Part shown: piece after piece, positions 21,098-29,445 of the stretch
Layout of the letters: each line of letters begins with the position of its first letter
Position numbering within the stretch: the first letter of the stretch is position 1
Source of the DNA: Oscillospiraceae bacterium
GTDB lineage: Bacteria > Bacillota_A > Clostridia > Oscillospirales > Oscillospiraceae
NCBI GenBank assembly: GCA_017550765.1
Contig: JAFZOC010000118.1
Span: 1 to 30,880 of the forward strand
Reading direction: 5' to 3'
Length of the DNA: 30,880 bases
Program-made: the position numbers and the translations under genes
Notes under the pieces: model-generated
What the model saw: only the letters and a program-made list of their open reading frames with translations
What the model was told of the DNA's origin: nothing
Databases searched by the model: none

Positions 21098-21856
21098 ATG
21101 GGAACGATAGGAGAAAGGATCTGCAAGAGCCGTCTGGACCGTGGCCTGACCCAGGGAGAACTCGGGGAAGCGATCGGGGAGACGAAGCAGACGATCTACA
21201 AATATGAACGCGGCGTCGTGACGAACATCCCGTTGTCCAAAGTCGAGGCCATCGCAAAGGTGCTCGGGGTGTCGCCGATGTTCCTGACCGGCTGGGAGAC
21301 GAAAGAAGAGAAGAAGCCTCCCGTGCTGGAGCTGGCGCCGGAGGAGGGGAGGCTCGTCCGGCTATGGCGCAGAGCCGACGAGATCGACCAGAAGAGCGTG
21401 ATGACGATCCTCTCCCGCTATGAGGACATAGAGGACCCTCCAGCGCCGGTCCGGATGATCCGCCACTACCTGGTACCGGCTGCCGCTGGCTATGCATCGC
21501 CGATCGAAGGGGAGGACTATGAGGAGATCCCATTGGCGGAGGAGGCCCCGAAGGATGCAGACTTCTGCATCACCATCCAGGGCGACAGCATGGAGCCCTA
21601 TATCCATGACGGCAGCCTGGTCTATGTCAAGCGCGGGGCGCCGCTGGCCCCCTTCGACGTGGGCGTGTTCTTCGTGGACGGGGACGTGTTCTGCAAACAA
21701 TGGTGCAGCGATTATGCCGGAACGCTGCATCTGCTCTCCGCCAACCCCCTGCGCGAGGACGCTAACATCAACATCCCCAGGGACAGCGGCCGGAGCTGCG
21801 TCTGCTTTGGTAAAGTGCTGCTGGGCAAAAAGCTGCCCCAGCCGGTGTATAGATAG
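21098..21856 (+). CDS. CI-like repressor with S24/LexA self-cleavage domain
   Basis: At 252 residues, the N-terminal XRE domain has LTQGELGEAIGETKQTIYKY (residues 18-37). The C-terminal peptidase S24 domain shows the cleavage site AAAGYA (A130-G131), the nucleophile in GDSMEPYIHDG (S164) and the general-base lysine in VFCKQW (K200). This is the layout of RecA-stimulated, SOS-inducible phage repressors; DNA damage should trigger excision. ATG 21098 follows AGGAGGG. It is transcribed from the rightward promoter at 21035-21063, with operator O1 inside it, so it is probably self-regulated. Confidence 0.92.
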   Translation: MGTIGERICKSRLDRGLTQGELGEAIGETKQTIYKYERGVVTNIPLSKVEAIAKVLGVSPMFLTGWETKEEKKPPVLELAPEEGRLVRLWRRADEIDQKSVMTILSRYEDIEDPPAPVRMIRHYLVPAAAGYASPIEGEDYEEIPLAEEAPKDADFCITIQGDSMEPYIHDGSLVYVKRGAPLAPFDVGVFFVDGDVFCKQWCSDYAGTLHLLSANPLREDANINIPRDSGRSCVCFGKVLLGKKLPQPVYR

Positions 21857-21869
21857 GGGGAGGGGAGAG

Positions 21870-22403
21870 ATGGAATGGTCTGAGATCTCCTCCCTGGTCC
21901 TGATCTTCGCCGTGATCGGCGTATATTCATATTTTCAGCACAGGAACGATGCGGTCCGAGAGAGATATGAGCTCGCGCTCAAGATCGCGAAACACTATGG
22001 CGACACCGAGATCTCGCTCTTCCGCTTCTTAGATAAGGACGGCGAGGACGAGAGCTGCGTCTGGGCGCTGGTGAACTTCAACGGGCGCACGGATGATGCG
22101 TCGAACCTGATCGCGCACGGGGACTGCTGGGTGCTGGAAAAATGGACCGGGTCTGTCAAGAAGTACAAAGAGAAGAGGGAACAGCAGGTGCGTGAGCTCC
22201 TGCGCCTGCTGCCGTATGAGATACACATCATAGACGCGAGGATCCCGTTTCGAATCTATGAAAGTGCGATCATCAAGCGGCGGGAACGGGCCTATGAGAG
22301 CGCGATCGCCAAAATGCAGGAGAAAAGGTCCTCCGGTGAGTCGCCATCGCTGATCCTGCGAGCCTGGGGAAAGGCATATATAGAAAAGCTCGCCCAAGAG
22401 TGA
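21870..22403 (+). CDS. Membrane-anchored protein of unknown function, probably the 5' part of a gene split by TGA
   Basis: At 177 residues, ATG 21870 follows GGGGAGAG, 13 bases after cI, so it is cotranscribed with the repressor and should be expressed in the lysogen. One N-terminal membrane helix (ISSLVLIFAVIGVYSYF, residues about 5-21) is followed by a soluble domain with basic, helical character. The frame stops at TGA 22401-22403 and then stays open in the same frame to 22682. The last residues IEKLAQE, the stop, then AEEQQDLAEARTQGAR read as one continuous helix. A CGA-to-TGA change would explain it. No family is recognised; position suggests immunity or conversion. Confidence 0.6.
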   Translation: MEWSEISSLVLIFAVIGVYSYFQHRNDAVRERYELALKIAKHYGDTEISLFRFLDKDGEDESCVWALVNFNGRTDDASNLIAHGDCWVLEKWTGSVKKYKEKREQQVRELLRLLPYEIHIIDARIPFRIYESAIIKRRERAYESAIAKMQEKRSSGESPSLILRAWGKAYIEKLAQE

Positions 22404-22466
22404 GCGGAGGAGCAGCAGGACCTCGCCGAGGCCAGGACGCAAGGGGCCCGGATCAACCTCTGGCAT

Positions 22467-22682
22467 ATGGAGTTCAGTCCGGAGAATATCCTAGAGGCCG
22501 AAGCGAAGATGCAGCGTGAGTTCGCTGCGGCCGGGTCCGATGAGGAGAGGGCGAGCATCTTGGCCAAGGGCGTCCCCGACGTGCTGAAAAGGATCTTCGA
22601 CGCGGGCCATCTCGATGAAGCCTCGGAAGAGACGCTGGACGCCTACCACGCGCTCTGCCGGCGTTATGGTGTGTCGCCATGA
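22467..22682 (+). CDS. Short ORF after the in-frame TGA; probably the 3' part of the split gene
   Basis: From ATG 22467 it gives 71 residues (MEFSPENILEAEAKMQREFA and an acidic helical rest). I see no ribosome site before this ATG. Codons from 22404 to 22466 are in frame with it and with the preceding gene, so the simplest reading is one 270-codon gene interrupted by TGA 22401-22403. Its TGA overlaps the integrase ATG (ATGA at 22679). If separately translated it would be a small acidic protein; if not, it is a remnant. Confidence 0.45.
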   Translation: MEFSPENILEAEAKMQREFAAAGSDEERASILAKGVPDVLKRIFDAGHLDEASEETLDAYHALCRRYGVSP

Positions 22683-23836
22683 TCTGCAAATACTGCGGGG
22701 GAGAGGTCCCCGATATCAGTATCTACTGCATGTTCTGCGGGGAGCGCCTCGCCCGGAAACGCCGGGAGAAGGGGCCGACCCGCTACCCGAAGGCCCGCGT
22801 CCTGGCCGACGGCTCCCTGCTGGGCCAGGTCATGCTGGACGGCCAGCGCGAGACCGTCAAGGCCGCCGACGAGCGGGAGTACCGCGCCAAGATCGACGCT
22901 CTGCGGGCCGGGCTGGTGGCGGCAAAAAGGTCCGGACCGCAAGTCACCCTCGGCCAGGCGATCGACCGGTACATCGCGGATCGAGAGAAGGTCCTGTCTC
23001 CGGCCACGGTGCGCGGCTATAAGGAGATCCGAAAGCAGCGCTTCCAGAGCTCGATGGTCTGCAGACTGTCCGATATCCAATGGCAGGCTGTCATCAACGA
23101 GGAGGCGGGCGAGGTCTCCCCGAAGACCATCAGGAACGCCTGGGGCCTGGTGCGCTCTGCCGCTGCGGCGCAGGGCGTCGAGCCGCCGGCGGTGCGTCTG
23201 CCGCAGAAGATCAAAAAGGAGAGGCCCTGGCTGGACTATGAGCAGATCCAGAGCTTCCTCCGTGAGATCAATGGTCGGCCGGGCGAACTGGCAGCGCTGC
23301 TGGCGCTCCACTCCCTCCGCCGGTCTGAGCTGCTGGCCCTGGACAAGAGCGATGTTGATCTCAAAAAGCTGGAGATCCGCGTCGAAGCTGCCCGTGTCAA
23401 GGGTCCGGACGGGATGGTCACCAAAGACGGCGCGAAGACCGCTGCAGGTCGCCGTGTCGTGCCGGTCATGATCGGTAGGCTCGAGGAGCTGCTCAAGGCC
23501 GCGGGGGAGGGTCCGATCATCACCGGAAACCCCAACACCAGCCGCAAGCAGATCAACGCAGCCTGCGAGCGCGCAGGGCTCCCCCTGGTGGGCGTCCACG
23601 GGCTGCGGCACTCGTTCGCGTCTCTGGCCTACCACCTTGGCTGGAGCGAGGCCACGACCATGCAGATCGGCGGGTGGTCCGATCCCGGGGTGGTGCATGG
23701 GATCTACACGCACCTGGCCCAGGGCGACAAGATGCGCGATGTGGAGCGGATGCGGGAGTACTATCGGGGCGATATTACTACCAAATTACTAACGGGAGAT
23801 AAAAAGTCCGCTGATATCAAGGCGGATAAAGAATAA
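22679..23836 (+). CDS. int: Tyrosine-recombinase phage integrase with N-terminal zinc ribbon
   Basis: At 385 residues it carries a zinc ribbon CKYCG...CMFCG (C3, C6, C17, C20), an AP2-like arm-binding region (GSLLGQVMLDGQRETVKAAD), a core-binding SAM-like domain (about 88-170) and the catalytic domain. Active-site residues visible: R214 in LHSLRRSEL, H307 and R310 in HGLRHSF, W333 in GGWSD replacing the usual H, and nucleophile Y343 in GIYTHL. Its ATG overlaps the previous TGA. It is followed within ten bases by a tRNA 3' end, the expected attachment site. The extra zinc ribbon is uncommon in integrases but seen in several Clostridial ones. Confidence 0.95.
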   Translation: MICKYCGGEVPDISIYCMFCGERLARKRREKGPTRYPKARVLADGSLLGQVMLDGQRETVKAADEREYRAKIDALRAGLVAAKRSGPQVTLGQAIDRYIADREKVLSPATVRGYKEIRKQRFQSSMVCRLSDIQWQAVINEEAGEVSPKTIRNAWGLVRSAAAAQGVEPPAVRLPQKIKKERPWLDYEQIQSFLREINGRPGELAALLALHSLRRSELLALDKSDVDLKKLEIRVEAARVKGPDGMVTKDGAKTAAGRRVVPVMIGRLEELLKAAGEGPIITGNPNTSRKQINAACERAGLPLVGVHGLRHSFASLAYHLGWSEATTMQIGGWSDPGVVHGIYTHLAQGDKMRDVERMREYYRGDITTKLLTGDKKSADIKADKE

Positions 23837-23844
23837 TAGGCCGT

Positions 23845-23868
23845 GTTCGAATCCCGTCGGCCGTACCA
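23845..23868 (+). other. Attachment-site half: tRNA 3' end (right prophage/chromosome junction)
   Basis: TTCGAAT (23846-23852), CCCGT, CGGCCGT, A, CCA (23866-23868) is the T-loop, T-stem 3' strand and acceptor end of a tRNA; the rest of the tRNA is absent. The intact gene should lie at the other prophage end, outside the window. The tRNA identity cannot be told from this piece; its acceptor 5' strand should be ACGGCCG. GGCCG and CGGCC flank the loop as a short inverted repeat. Confidence 0.7.
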
Positions 23869-23869
23869 A

Positions 23870-23898
23870 AACGCCCATCCCCGAAGGGGGTGGGCGTT
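23870..23898 (+). terminator. Terminator after the tRNA remnant
   Basis: Stem AACGCCCATCCCC (23870-23882) pairs with GGGGGTGGGCGTT (23886-23898) with one T-G pair, loop GAA, followed by GTTGTTG. It is probably the original terminator of the host tRNA gene, now separated from most of it by the prophage. Confidence 0.75.
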
Positions 23899-24059
23899 GT
23901 TGATGTGTTGGGAGAGCTACGTGGCCCCACGACCTCCAGACGCGAGGCACATATGATCCGCCGGAGGCGCTCCGGCGCATAGACGCATGTGTTCGGCAGG
24001 ATCAGGACGAGGCCGACCCGGACGAGTGGGCAGACTACTATTATTCGCTGGCCGAGTTC

Positions 24060-24593
24060 ATGTGGAAGAAATGCATCCTCACCGACGAAGTGCGGGATGC
24101 GGCCTTGAAGATGATCGACAGCGGCTTCGGCCTGGAGATCTGGGAGGAAGAAGGGGGCAGCGCCCTTCGAGAGAGGAAAAAGGTCCTTGAAGCGTTCCGC
24201 AAGAAGCTCCTTTCGGCTCTCCCGCCGAAAAAGAAGATCGAGCCGGATCTCCATACAGAACGGATCTTCACCGATGGGGATGTCCTCGCCATCCAGTTGC
24301 AGACGGCGGGGAAGAGGTACACGCAAAACAGGCTGAGAGCGATGACGGACGAGGAGTTCCGTTCCTGTGACGGAAAGTACGTTTTGATCCAGCTCGTTTG
24401 CTGTAGGGCTGACTGGCGGTCCGCGATCGTTCCTGAGGTAGGACGATACTGGGCTGTGTTCCGGCTCTTCCAAGGCTTGTACGACAGCGTTCCGGACGAT
24501 GTCGACGTCAGCGGATTGAGATCTATCGTATCCAACAGCGATCGGGACCTTTTTGTGTGCTGCGAAAGAGGCCCGGCGATCCCGGCGATCTGA
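24060..24593 (+). CDS. Chromosomal protein of unknown function, start uncertain or 5'-truncated
   Basis: From ATG 24060 it has 177 residues, but there is no ribosome site there. The same frame is open upstream to 23904 and reads like protein (WPHDLQTRGTYDPPEALRRI, DEADPDEWADYYYSLAEFM), without any ATG, GTG or TTG. An ACG (23919-23921) follows GGGAGAG closely, as if an ATG start had changed. Body: EVRDAALKMIDSGFGLEIWE, ALPPKKKIEPDL, FTDGDVLAIQLQTAGK, DGKYVLIQLVCC, SAIVPEVGRYWAVFRLFQGL. A frame break near the C-terminus is also possible. No family is recognised. It may be a pseudogene. Confidence 0.5.
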   Translation: MWKKCILTDEVRDAALKMIDSGFGLEIWEEEGGSALRERKKVLEAFRKKLLSALPPKKKIEPDLHTERIFTDGDVLAIQLQTAGKRYTQNRLRAMTDEEFRSCDGKYVLIQLVCCRADWRSAIVPEVGRYWAVFRLFQGLYDSVPDDVDVSGLRSIVSNSDRDLFVCCERGPAIPAI

Positions 24594-24622
24594 CCGGAAG
24601 AAGAGATCATCGAAAGAAAGGG

Positions 24623-24647
24623 ACGGCGTGCTACGGCACGCCGTTTT
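24623..24647 (+). terminator. Rho-independent terminator
   Basis: ACGGCGTGC (24623-24631) pairs with GCACGCCGT (24636-24644), loop TACG, followed by TTTT. It lies 30 bases after the previous gene. The rest of the gap up to 24860 holds only a promoter and an untranslated leader. Confidence 0.75.
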
Positions 24648-24731
24648 GCCGACTGGGCAAGTCCCCCGAGCGCACGATCGGGGCGCCTGTCGTTCCTTGA
24701 AGAGCCTCTTGCAACTGTGCGCAGTTCGCAC

Positions 24732-24760
24732 TTGAAACTGGGCCTCGGAACAGGTATACT
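24732..24760 (+). promoter_or_regulatory. Promoter of the 1521-codon gene
   Basis: TTGAAA (24732-24737), a 17-base spacer and TATACT (24755-24760) form a strong sigma-A type promoter, giving a leader of about 95 bases before ATG 24861. Confidence 0.7.
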
Positions 24761-24860
24761 GGAATGGGATATGATCGTTCGACATCGCATATGGGACCTG
24801 TACCGCGAAGAGCCGTCAGCCGCGCATGGTCGCGGGGACGGGCAAAAAGGAGAAGGAAAG

Positions 24861-27800
24861 ATGACCGGATCGCGATTTTTCTGTGATAAGAAAGTGCTGG
24901 GACAGTTGCTCCGCATGGACCTGCCGGAGAACGGAACGGATGCCGCTCTGGATATCGAGCTGACCGATGACCCGTATCTTCTCCGGTTCTCAACGGATGA
25001 AAAACACTATTATCTGAAGATATACACGAGAGAGGAACAGCCTTCCCGGGATGAGGAGCGCACGGAGAGCGCAAGGCTCGATGTGGACCGCTCCAGCGGC
25101 AGAGGCGAGAGCGAGGTAAAAAACAAACGTCTGGACGCCTACCTCTCGTTCTACCTGAACGCCTGCAAGAGACTCAGCTCTTTCGTCCAGGCAGAGGGTC
25201 TTGTCCAAACGGCGCAGGACCTGGATCCGGAACGCGCGGGCATCCTGCTGGAACGTGTGGACGAGACGCTGCGCTATCGTGTGGTCGAGGGCGATGAACG
25301 CCCGGACTTGACTTGCGTAACGGCGAGCGGGGAGAAGGTCAAATGCCGGCCTTACAGGCTGAACGGCGCAGGGCCGGCCGCCTCTCCCGACACGGGGACA
25401 CAAGCTCTTTCCCAAAGGCGGCAGCCGAAGGGATCGTCTGCTGGCCCTCAGCGGGCTGCCGATCCGGCGGAAGGAGCTTCGCAAGGACGCACGGGCGACA
25501 CCGCGCAAGAGGGCGCGTCCGGGACGTCTGGGACGATCGAGGAGGATGCGGAGCGCCTGCGCGACGCGGTATGCTTCGACGATAGGCTGCGCTTCCTGCT
25601 GCCGGAAGGATACGAGTTCGTACGAGATGAGATCGAAGAACTGAGCACGCGGTCGCGCATCCTCTTCCATCCGTTCGTGAACGAACAGGGGCGGAAGCTC
25701 GGAGAGTTCACGATCACAGTGCGCGAAGAAACGCCTTCGGACGCCGAGGAGTACGGTACTTTGCTGCTGGGGAACATCCCGGCCAAGATCTGGTCCAGGA
25801 AAAAAGACGTGACGATCGCGGCGTTCAAGATCTTGCAGTTGAAGACCGTCGTGCGGATCGAGGCCGGGGACCGGAAGTACCTGATCGGCATCGACCGCGC
25901 CGCCCGCAGCGAGGAGGACCTGGAAGTCCAGGCGAGAGCGATGGCGACCCACCTGGGCGATGTGCTGGACAGCATCGTACTGGACGGAACGAGGGGATCT
26001 TTCGAGCCTCTGACGTTCGAGCGTATCCTGCATGTCCAGGAGGAGAAGAGGGACCCGGACGGCGAGACGGAGGATCTTTCCACGCAGCCGCCTGCAGAGA
26101 CGCGGGAAGCGCCGCGGGCGGATCTGTCGGAGGAACGGGCGCATACAGAGGGCCCGGATGCTGCGCCGGGTGAGAGCGACAGGGGCGCAGATGCGGAGCT
26201 GCTGTTCCGCAGCGTCGATCCCGGGCCGTATCAGCATCATCAGTACGACCTGTACGCCCCGGCGGAAAAGGACGCAATGATCGGACCGTCGCAGATCCAG
26301 ATCAGTTTCCGGCCGATCCGGGAACTCGCCCTGAACGCGGATGGGACATTCGCGGATCTGCTGCGGAACGTCGCCGAGAAAGATACGGGCGACTTTGAAC
26401 TGGCCGCGCGGGCGGAGGCGTTCGCCGAGCTCTTTCGGCCGGGCAACGACCCCTTCGCGAACGGTACGGACCGCAGGGCGGAGATCCGAGCCGGGCATAT
26501 CCGGTACGTGCGGAGCTATGAGGCGCTGCGCTCTTTCGCCTGGACCCTCTCGGACGCCTGCGCTGCGGCGTGCATCGGTCCGGATGCGCTCTGCTGGGAC
26601 GATATCGTGGAGCTGGCGCAGTTCCTGGCAGGCCGGGATCGGCTCAACTTCCAGGAAGACGGGCGTTGCGCGTCGCTCTGCGGCGGGAACGATATCCACG
26701 TCTTTTTTGTCCCGCGGGACACGACCATGACGGAGCGACGCGATATCCTGGAGCAGATGAACAGGGATGTCGAAGAACTGGCTATGCGCGCATCGATCGG
26801 GAGCCTGGAGGGACTGCGAGACGATCTGCATTGGCTCTATCCTGCGATGGAGATGATCCACGCGGAGCTGGAAAAAGCGCCGCCCCAGGGCTCTGAGCTG
26901 CTTCGGGATCTGGCTGAGATCCTCTATGCGTGGTGTTCCGTCACCTGTGCAGCGCGCAGCCCTGTCTGTTCCGCGGACGGCCCCGCGCAGGATCCCTTCG
27001 TGCTGGATCGGCGCGCCGAACAGGTGGTCGAGCCCGCAGGACATGACGCGACTCGGACGGAAGAGACGGGAGCCGAGACAGAGCAGGAAAAGGAGCCAAC
27101 GGCCGCCCAGCAGGCGGCCGGACCAGCCGTGGAGCCGGTCGAGCCCGCAGAGCCTGCCGAGGAGCCCGCGGAGCCTGCCGATGAGCCCGCAGAGCCTGTC
27201 GAGGAGCCCGCAGAGCCTGCTGAGGAGCCCGCAGAGCCTGCCGAGGAGCCCGCAGAGCCTGTCGAAGAGCCCGAGGTACCTGCCGAGGAGCCCGAGGAGC
27301 CTGCCGAAGGACCTGTCGAGCCTGCTGAAGAGCAAGAGGGAACGGCGCAGGGACCTGAGGGCGGATCGGATGAAGAAGGGACCCTCCATCTCCCCGGTTA
27401 CGATCTCGTGATCCCGGAGGGCTTCCTATACCGCAAGGGAGCGGAGGACAGAGACTTTATCGCATGGATCCCAGGGAAGGATCCGGATGGGTACAGCTCT
27501 TCCCGCTGCGCGATGACAGCGGGGGAAGACACGAAGGGAGAGAACGTCGAAGAGCTGGCGACAGCAGAAGAGTACGAGTCGTTCGCGCGTTCGATGTCGC
27601 TGGAGAACGAAGCGTCAGGCAGGAACAAAGAGTTCCGGCGCACGGCTTTCTTCCCGCTGGAGGATCCAGCGCTGCCAGGCGGCGTTTTGCTGTACTACGG
27701 CCAGGGCTGCGCCCGCGCCGACGCCATGGTCGCGCTGTGCGACAGAGTGAAACAGATCCGCTTCCAGTTCAGCGAACTGCAGGAGGGGGAAGAGGACGAG

Positions 27801-29426
27801 ATCCCGGACCGGGTGCAGGAGCTCCTTTCCCACCTGCGCGCGGTGCCTCCTGTACAGCTGCTGGAAGACCTGGATAACCCGCGGTATACGGAGGCCCCGC
27901 TGGACGAGAGCCTGGCTGATGCCTGGGAGAAGAACGTGGAACAGCGCGTCTTCCATCTGCGCAACGCCAGGATGCAGGTCCAGACCGCCCTGGTCGGCGC
28001 GATCAAGGCCAGACGGAAAAGAGGCGAACTCGATGTCGCCAAGGTCCGTGAAGACGTCACCGAGATGCTCCGGCGCTTCTCCGTCCTCACGGAGAGGCAT
28101 CTGGTGAGAGGTGCTGCGGCCTTCCGTACGATCGCTGGGAATGCGATGGACGAGCCCCTGCTCCAGCGCCTGCGGGACGCCGTATCGTCGCTCGCGGACT
28201 TCGCCGATCAGACCGTGAAGCTCAGCGGGGAGCGGATCTTGGTGAAGTCCGATGTGGCGGTACAGGTCCGCGCAGAGCTGGATAGGATCGCGGCGCACGG
28301 ACCGGAACAAGGGGACGCGGCACACGGACCGGAACAAGGGGACGCGGCAGAGGCCCGGGAAGCGCATGACCAGCGCGACCAACAAGTACATAGCGACCAG
28401 CAGGAGCATAGCGGTCAGCAAGACCGACTCCCACAGCAAGGCCAAAGCGTCCAGCAAGAGCCTGCGGTCGAGGAAGATACCAGCGCGCAGCAAGGAGCAA
28501 GCGATGCGCATGATGCCGGGGCCGCGTCGGAAAACTGCGACGAGCAGGGGCGGACCGAAGGTATACAGATGCTCCACGATCTGCTGTCCTATCGCATCCT
28601 GTTCCTGCAGATCGAACAGGCGCAGGCCCTGCGGGCGCGGTGCCGTTTTGTGGACCTTATGCCGAGGAGAGCCATGCGCTGTGAGATCGCGGAGGCGATA
28701 CGCCTGGAGCGCCAGCGTTATGAGAAAGACGTGAAAGCATGGGAGGATCAGTGTAAGTACGTTGAGCGCAGACGGAAGCAGAGAGCGGATGAGAAAGTCT
28801 CCGCCACGATGCACGACAAGCGTAAAAAGCTCCTGGACGACCGGGATGCGCGGCTGAAGCATCTGGAGGAAGAGGAGACGCTCCAGAGCAAGATCAAGGA
28901 AGAAGAGGAGAAGATCATCCCGACTCTGAGCATTTTGCGTATCAAGGAGAAACGGGAGCGGGAAGCGCGTCTGGAGAAGGCGAAGCGCGCCCTTGAGCAG
29001 ATCGTGCAAGACAGGGAAAATGCCAGGAGAGACTTTGAAAAAGCGCTGCGTATGCTGAGCGAGCAGGAGGGCGAAGAACGCCGCAGGATGCTGGAGCAGA
29101 CGACAGCGGACATCAAGTACCCGGAAAAGCCCCGGGAGCCTGAAGAACTGCTGCGTGCGGAGAGCACTGTCGCACAGGGCGGAGAACTGTTCGACACGAG
29201 CGCCTTCTGCGAAGCGGATGAGAAGCTGGACAGCGCGGTCAAGGTCGCGATCTTGGGCCGGATGCAGACGGACCGCTCTTACGACCTGGAACAGGTCCTT
29301 GCCCTGATCAAGGACCATCGGGAGATGACGCCCATCCGTTTGGTGACGCTCCTGCCGCGGATGATCAATGACGGCGTCCTGGCCCGGAACGCTTATCAGG
29401 AGAAGTGCTACTACAAACTTGCGTGA
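24861..29426 (+). CDS. Large multidomain protein of unknown function (1521 aa)
   Basis: ATG 24861 follows AAAAGGAGAAGGAAAG; in-frame codons before it overlap the promoter. Visible in order: an N-terminal alpha/beta region (residues 1-190); a disordered part; a globular domain around LRFLLPEGYEFVRDE (about 230-380); a helical domain with ALRSFAWTLSDACAA, DRLNFQEDG, GGNDIHVFFVPRD and LEGLRDDLHWLYPAMEMI (about 480-700); an E-E-P-A-E-P-A heptad repeat (about 755-828); a second beta domain around YDLVIPEGFLYR, similar in layout to the first (about 841-980); helices; a Gln-rich linker (about 1144-1223); a long charged coiled coil (about 1274-1423); and a C-terminal winged-helix-like end (about 1451-1521). 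No signal peptide or membrane helix. I do not recognise a named family. It looks like a cytoplasmic scaffold or stress protein of gut Clostridia, which is a guess. Confidence 0.75.
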   Translation: MTGSRFFCDKKVLGQLLRMDLPENGTDAALDIELTDDPYLLRFSTDEKHYYLKIYTREEQPSRDEERTESARLDVDRSSGRGESEVKNKRLDAYLSFYLNACKRLSSFVQAEGLVQTAQDLDPERAGILLERVDETLRYRVVEGDERPDLTCVTASGEKVKCRPYRLNGAGPAASPDTGTQALSQRRQPKGSSAGPQRAADPAEGASQGRTGDTAQEGASGTSGTIEEDAERLRDAVCFDDRLRFLLPEGYEFVRDEIEELSTRSRILFHPFVNEQGRKLGEFTITVREETPSDAEEYGTLLLGNIPAKIWSRKKDVTIAAFKILQLKTVVRIEAGDRKYLIGIDRAARSEEDLEVQARAMATHLGDVLDSIVLDGTRGSFEPLTFERILHVQEEKRDPDGETEDLSTQPPAETREAPRADLSEERAHTEGPDAAPGESDRGADAELLFRSVDPGPYQHHQYDLYAPAEKDAMIGPSQIQISFRPIRELALNADGTFADLLRNVAEKDTGDFELAARAEAFAELFRPGNDPFANGTDRRAEIRAGHIRYVRSYEALRSFAWTLSDACAAACIGPDALCWDDIVELAQFLAGRDRLNFQEDGRCASLCGGNDIHVFFVPRDTTMTERRDILEQMNRDVEELAMRASIGSLEGLRDDLHWLYPAMEMIHAELEKAPPQGSELLRDLAEILYAWCSVTCAARSPVCSADGPAQDPFVLDRRAEQVVEPAGHDATRTEETGAETEQEKEPTAAQQAAGPAVEPVEPAEPAEEPAEPADEPAEPVEEPAEPAEEPAEPAEEPAEPVEEPEVPAEEPEEPAEGPVEPAEEQEGTAQGPEGGSDEEGTLHLPGYDLVIPEGFLYRKGAEDRDFIAWIPGKDPDGYSSSRCAMTAGEDTKGENVEELATAEEYESFARSMSLENEASGRNKEFRRTAFFPLEDPALPGGVLLYYGQGCARADAMVALCDRVKQIRFQFSELQEGEEDEIPDRVQELLSHLRAVPPVQLLEDLDNPRYTEAPLDESLADAWEKNVEQRVFHLRNARMQVQTALVGAIKARRKRGELDVAKVREDVTEMLRRFSVLTERHLVRGAAAFRTIAGNAMDEPLLQRLRDAVSSLADFADQTVKLSGERILVKSDVAVQVRAELDRIAAHGPEQGDAAHGPEQGDAAEAREAHDQRDQQVHSDQQEHSGQQDRLPQQGQSVQQEPAVEEDTSAQQGASDAHDAGAASENCDEQGRTEGIQMLHDLLSYRILFLQIEQAQALRARCRFVDLMPRRAMRCEIAEAIRLERQRYEKDVKAWEDQCKYVERRRKQRADEKVSATMHDKRKKLLDDRDARLKHLEEEETLQSKIKEEEEKIIPTLSILRIKEKREREARLEKAKRALEQIVQDRENARRDFEKALRMLSEQEGEERRRMLEQTTADIKYPEKPREPEELLRAESTVAQGGELFDTSAFCEADEKLDSAVKVAILGRMQTDRSYDLEQVLALIKDHREMTPIRLVTLLPRMINDGVLARNAYQEKCYYKLA
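27124..27340 (+). repeat. In-gene tandem repeat coding for E-E-P-A-E-P-A units
   Basis: About eight units of 21 bases, such as GAGCCCGCAGAGCCTGCCGAG, run in frame, with variation (AEEP, ADEP, VEEP, AEGP). The repeat forms a rigid, acidic, proline-rich linker between two globular parts. Near-identical units can change copy number by slippage or recombination. Confidence 0.8.
28296..28349 (+). repeat. Exact 27-base tandem duplication in the 1521-codon gene
   Basis: The unit encoding H-G-P-E-Q-G-D-A-A occurs twice without a mismatch (28296-28322 and 28323-28349), at the start of the Gln-rich linker. Perfect identity points to a recent duplication. Confidence 0.9.
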
Positions 29427-29445
29427 CCGTTTGCGATACCGAAAA

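Noticed and set aside
20737..21126. Longer 129-residue form of the Cro-like protein
   Set aside because: The extra N-terminus is translated promoter and operator DNA; ATG 20937 has a strong ribosome site.
23839..23868. Complete tRNA gene
   Set aside because: Only the T-loop and acceptor 3' end are present; the D and anticodon arms are absent upstream, where the integrase gene ends.
27124..27340. Possible CRISPR array
   Set aside because: The 21-base units are contiguous without spacers and code in frame for E-P-A repeats.
24990..27389. A 799-codon open frame on the minus strand opposite the 1521-codon gene
   Set aside because: GC-rich shadow frame with Leu/Arg-rich, non-domain sequence; the plus strand has promoter, ribosome site and globular domains.
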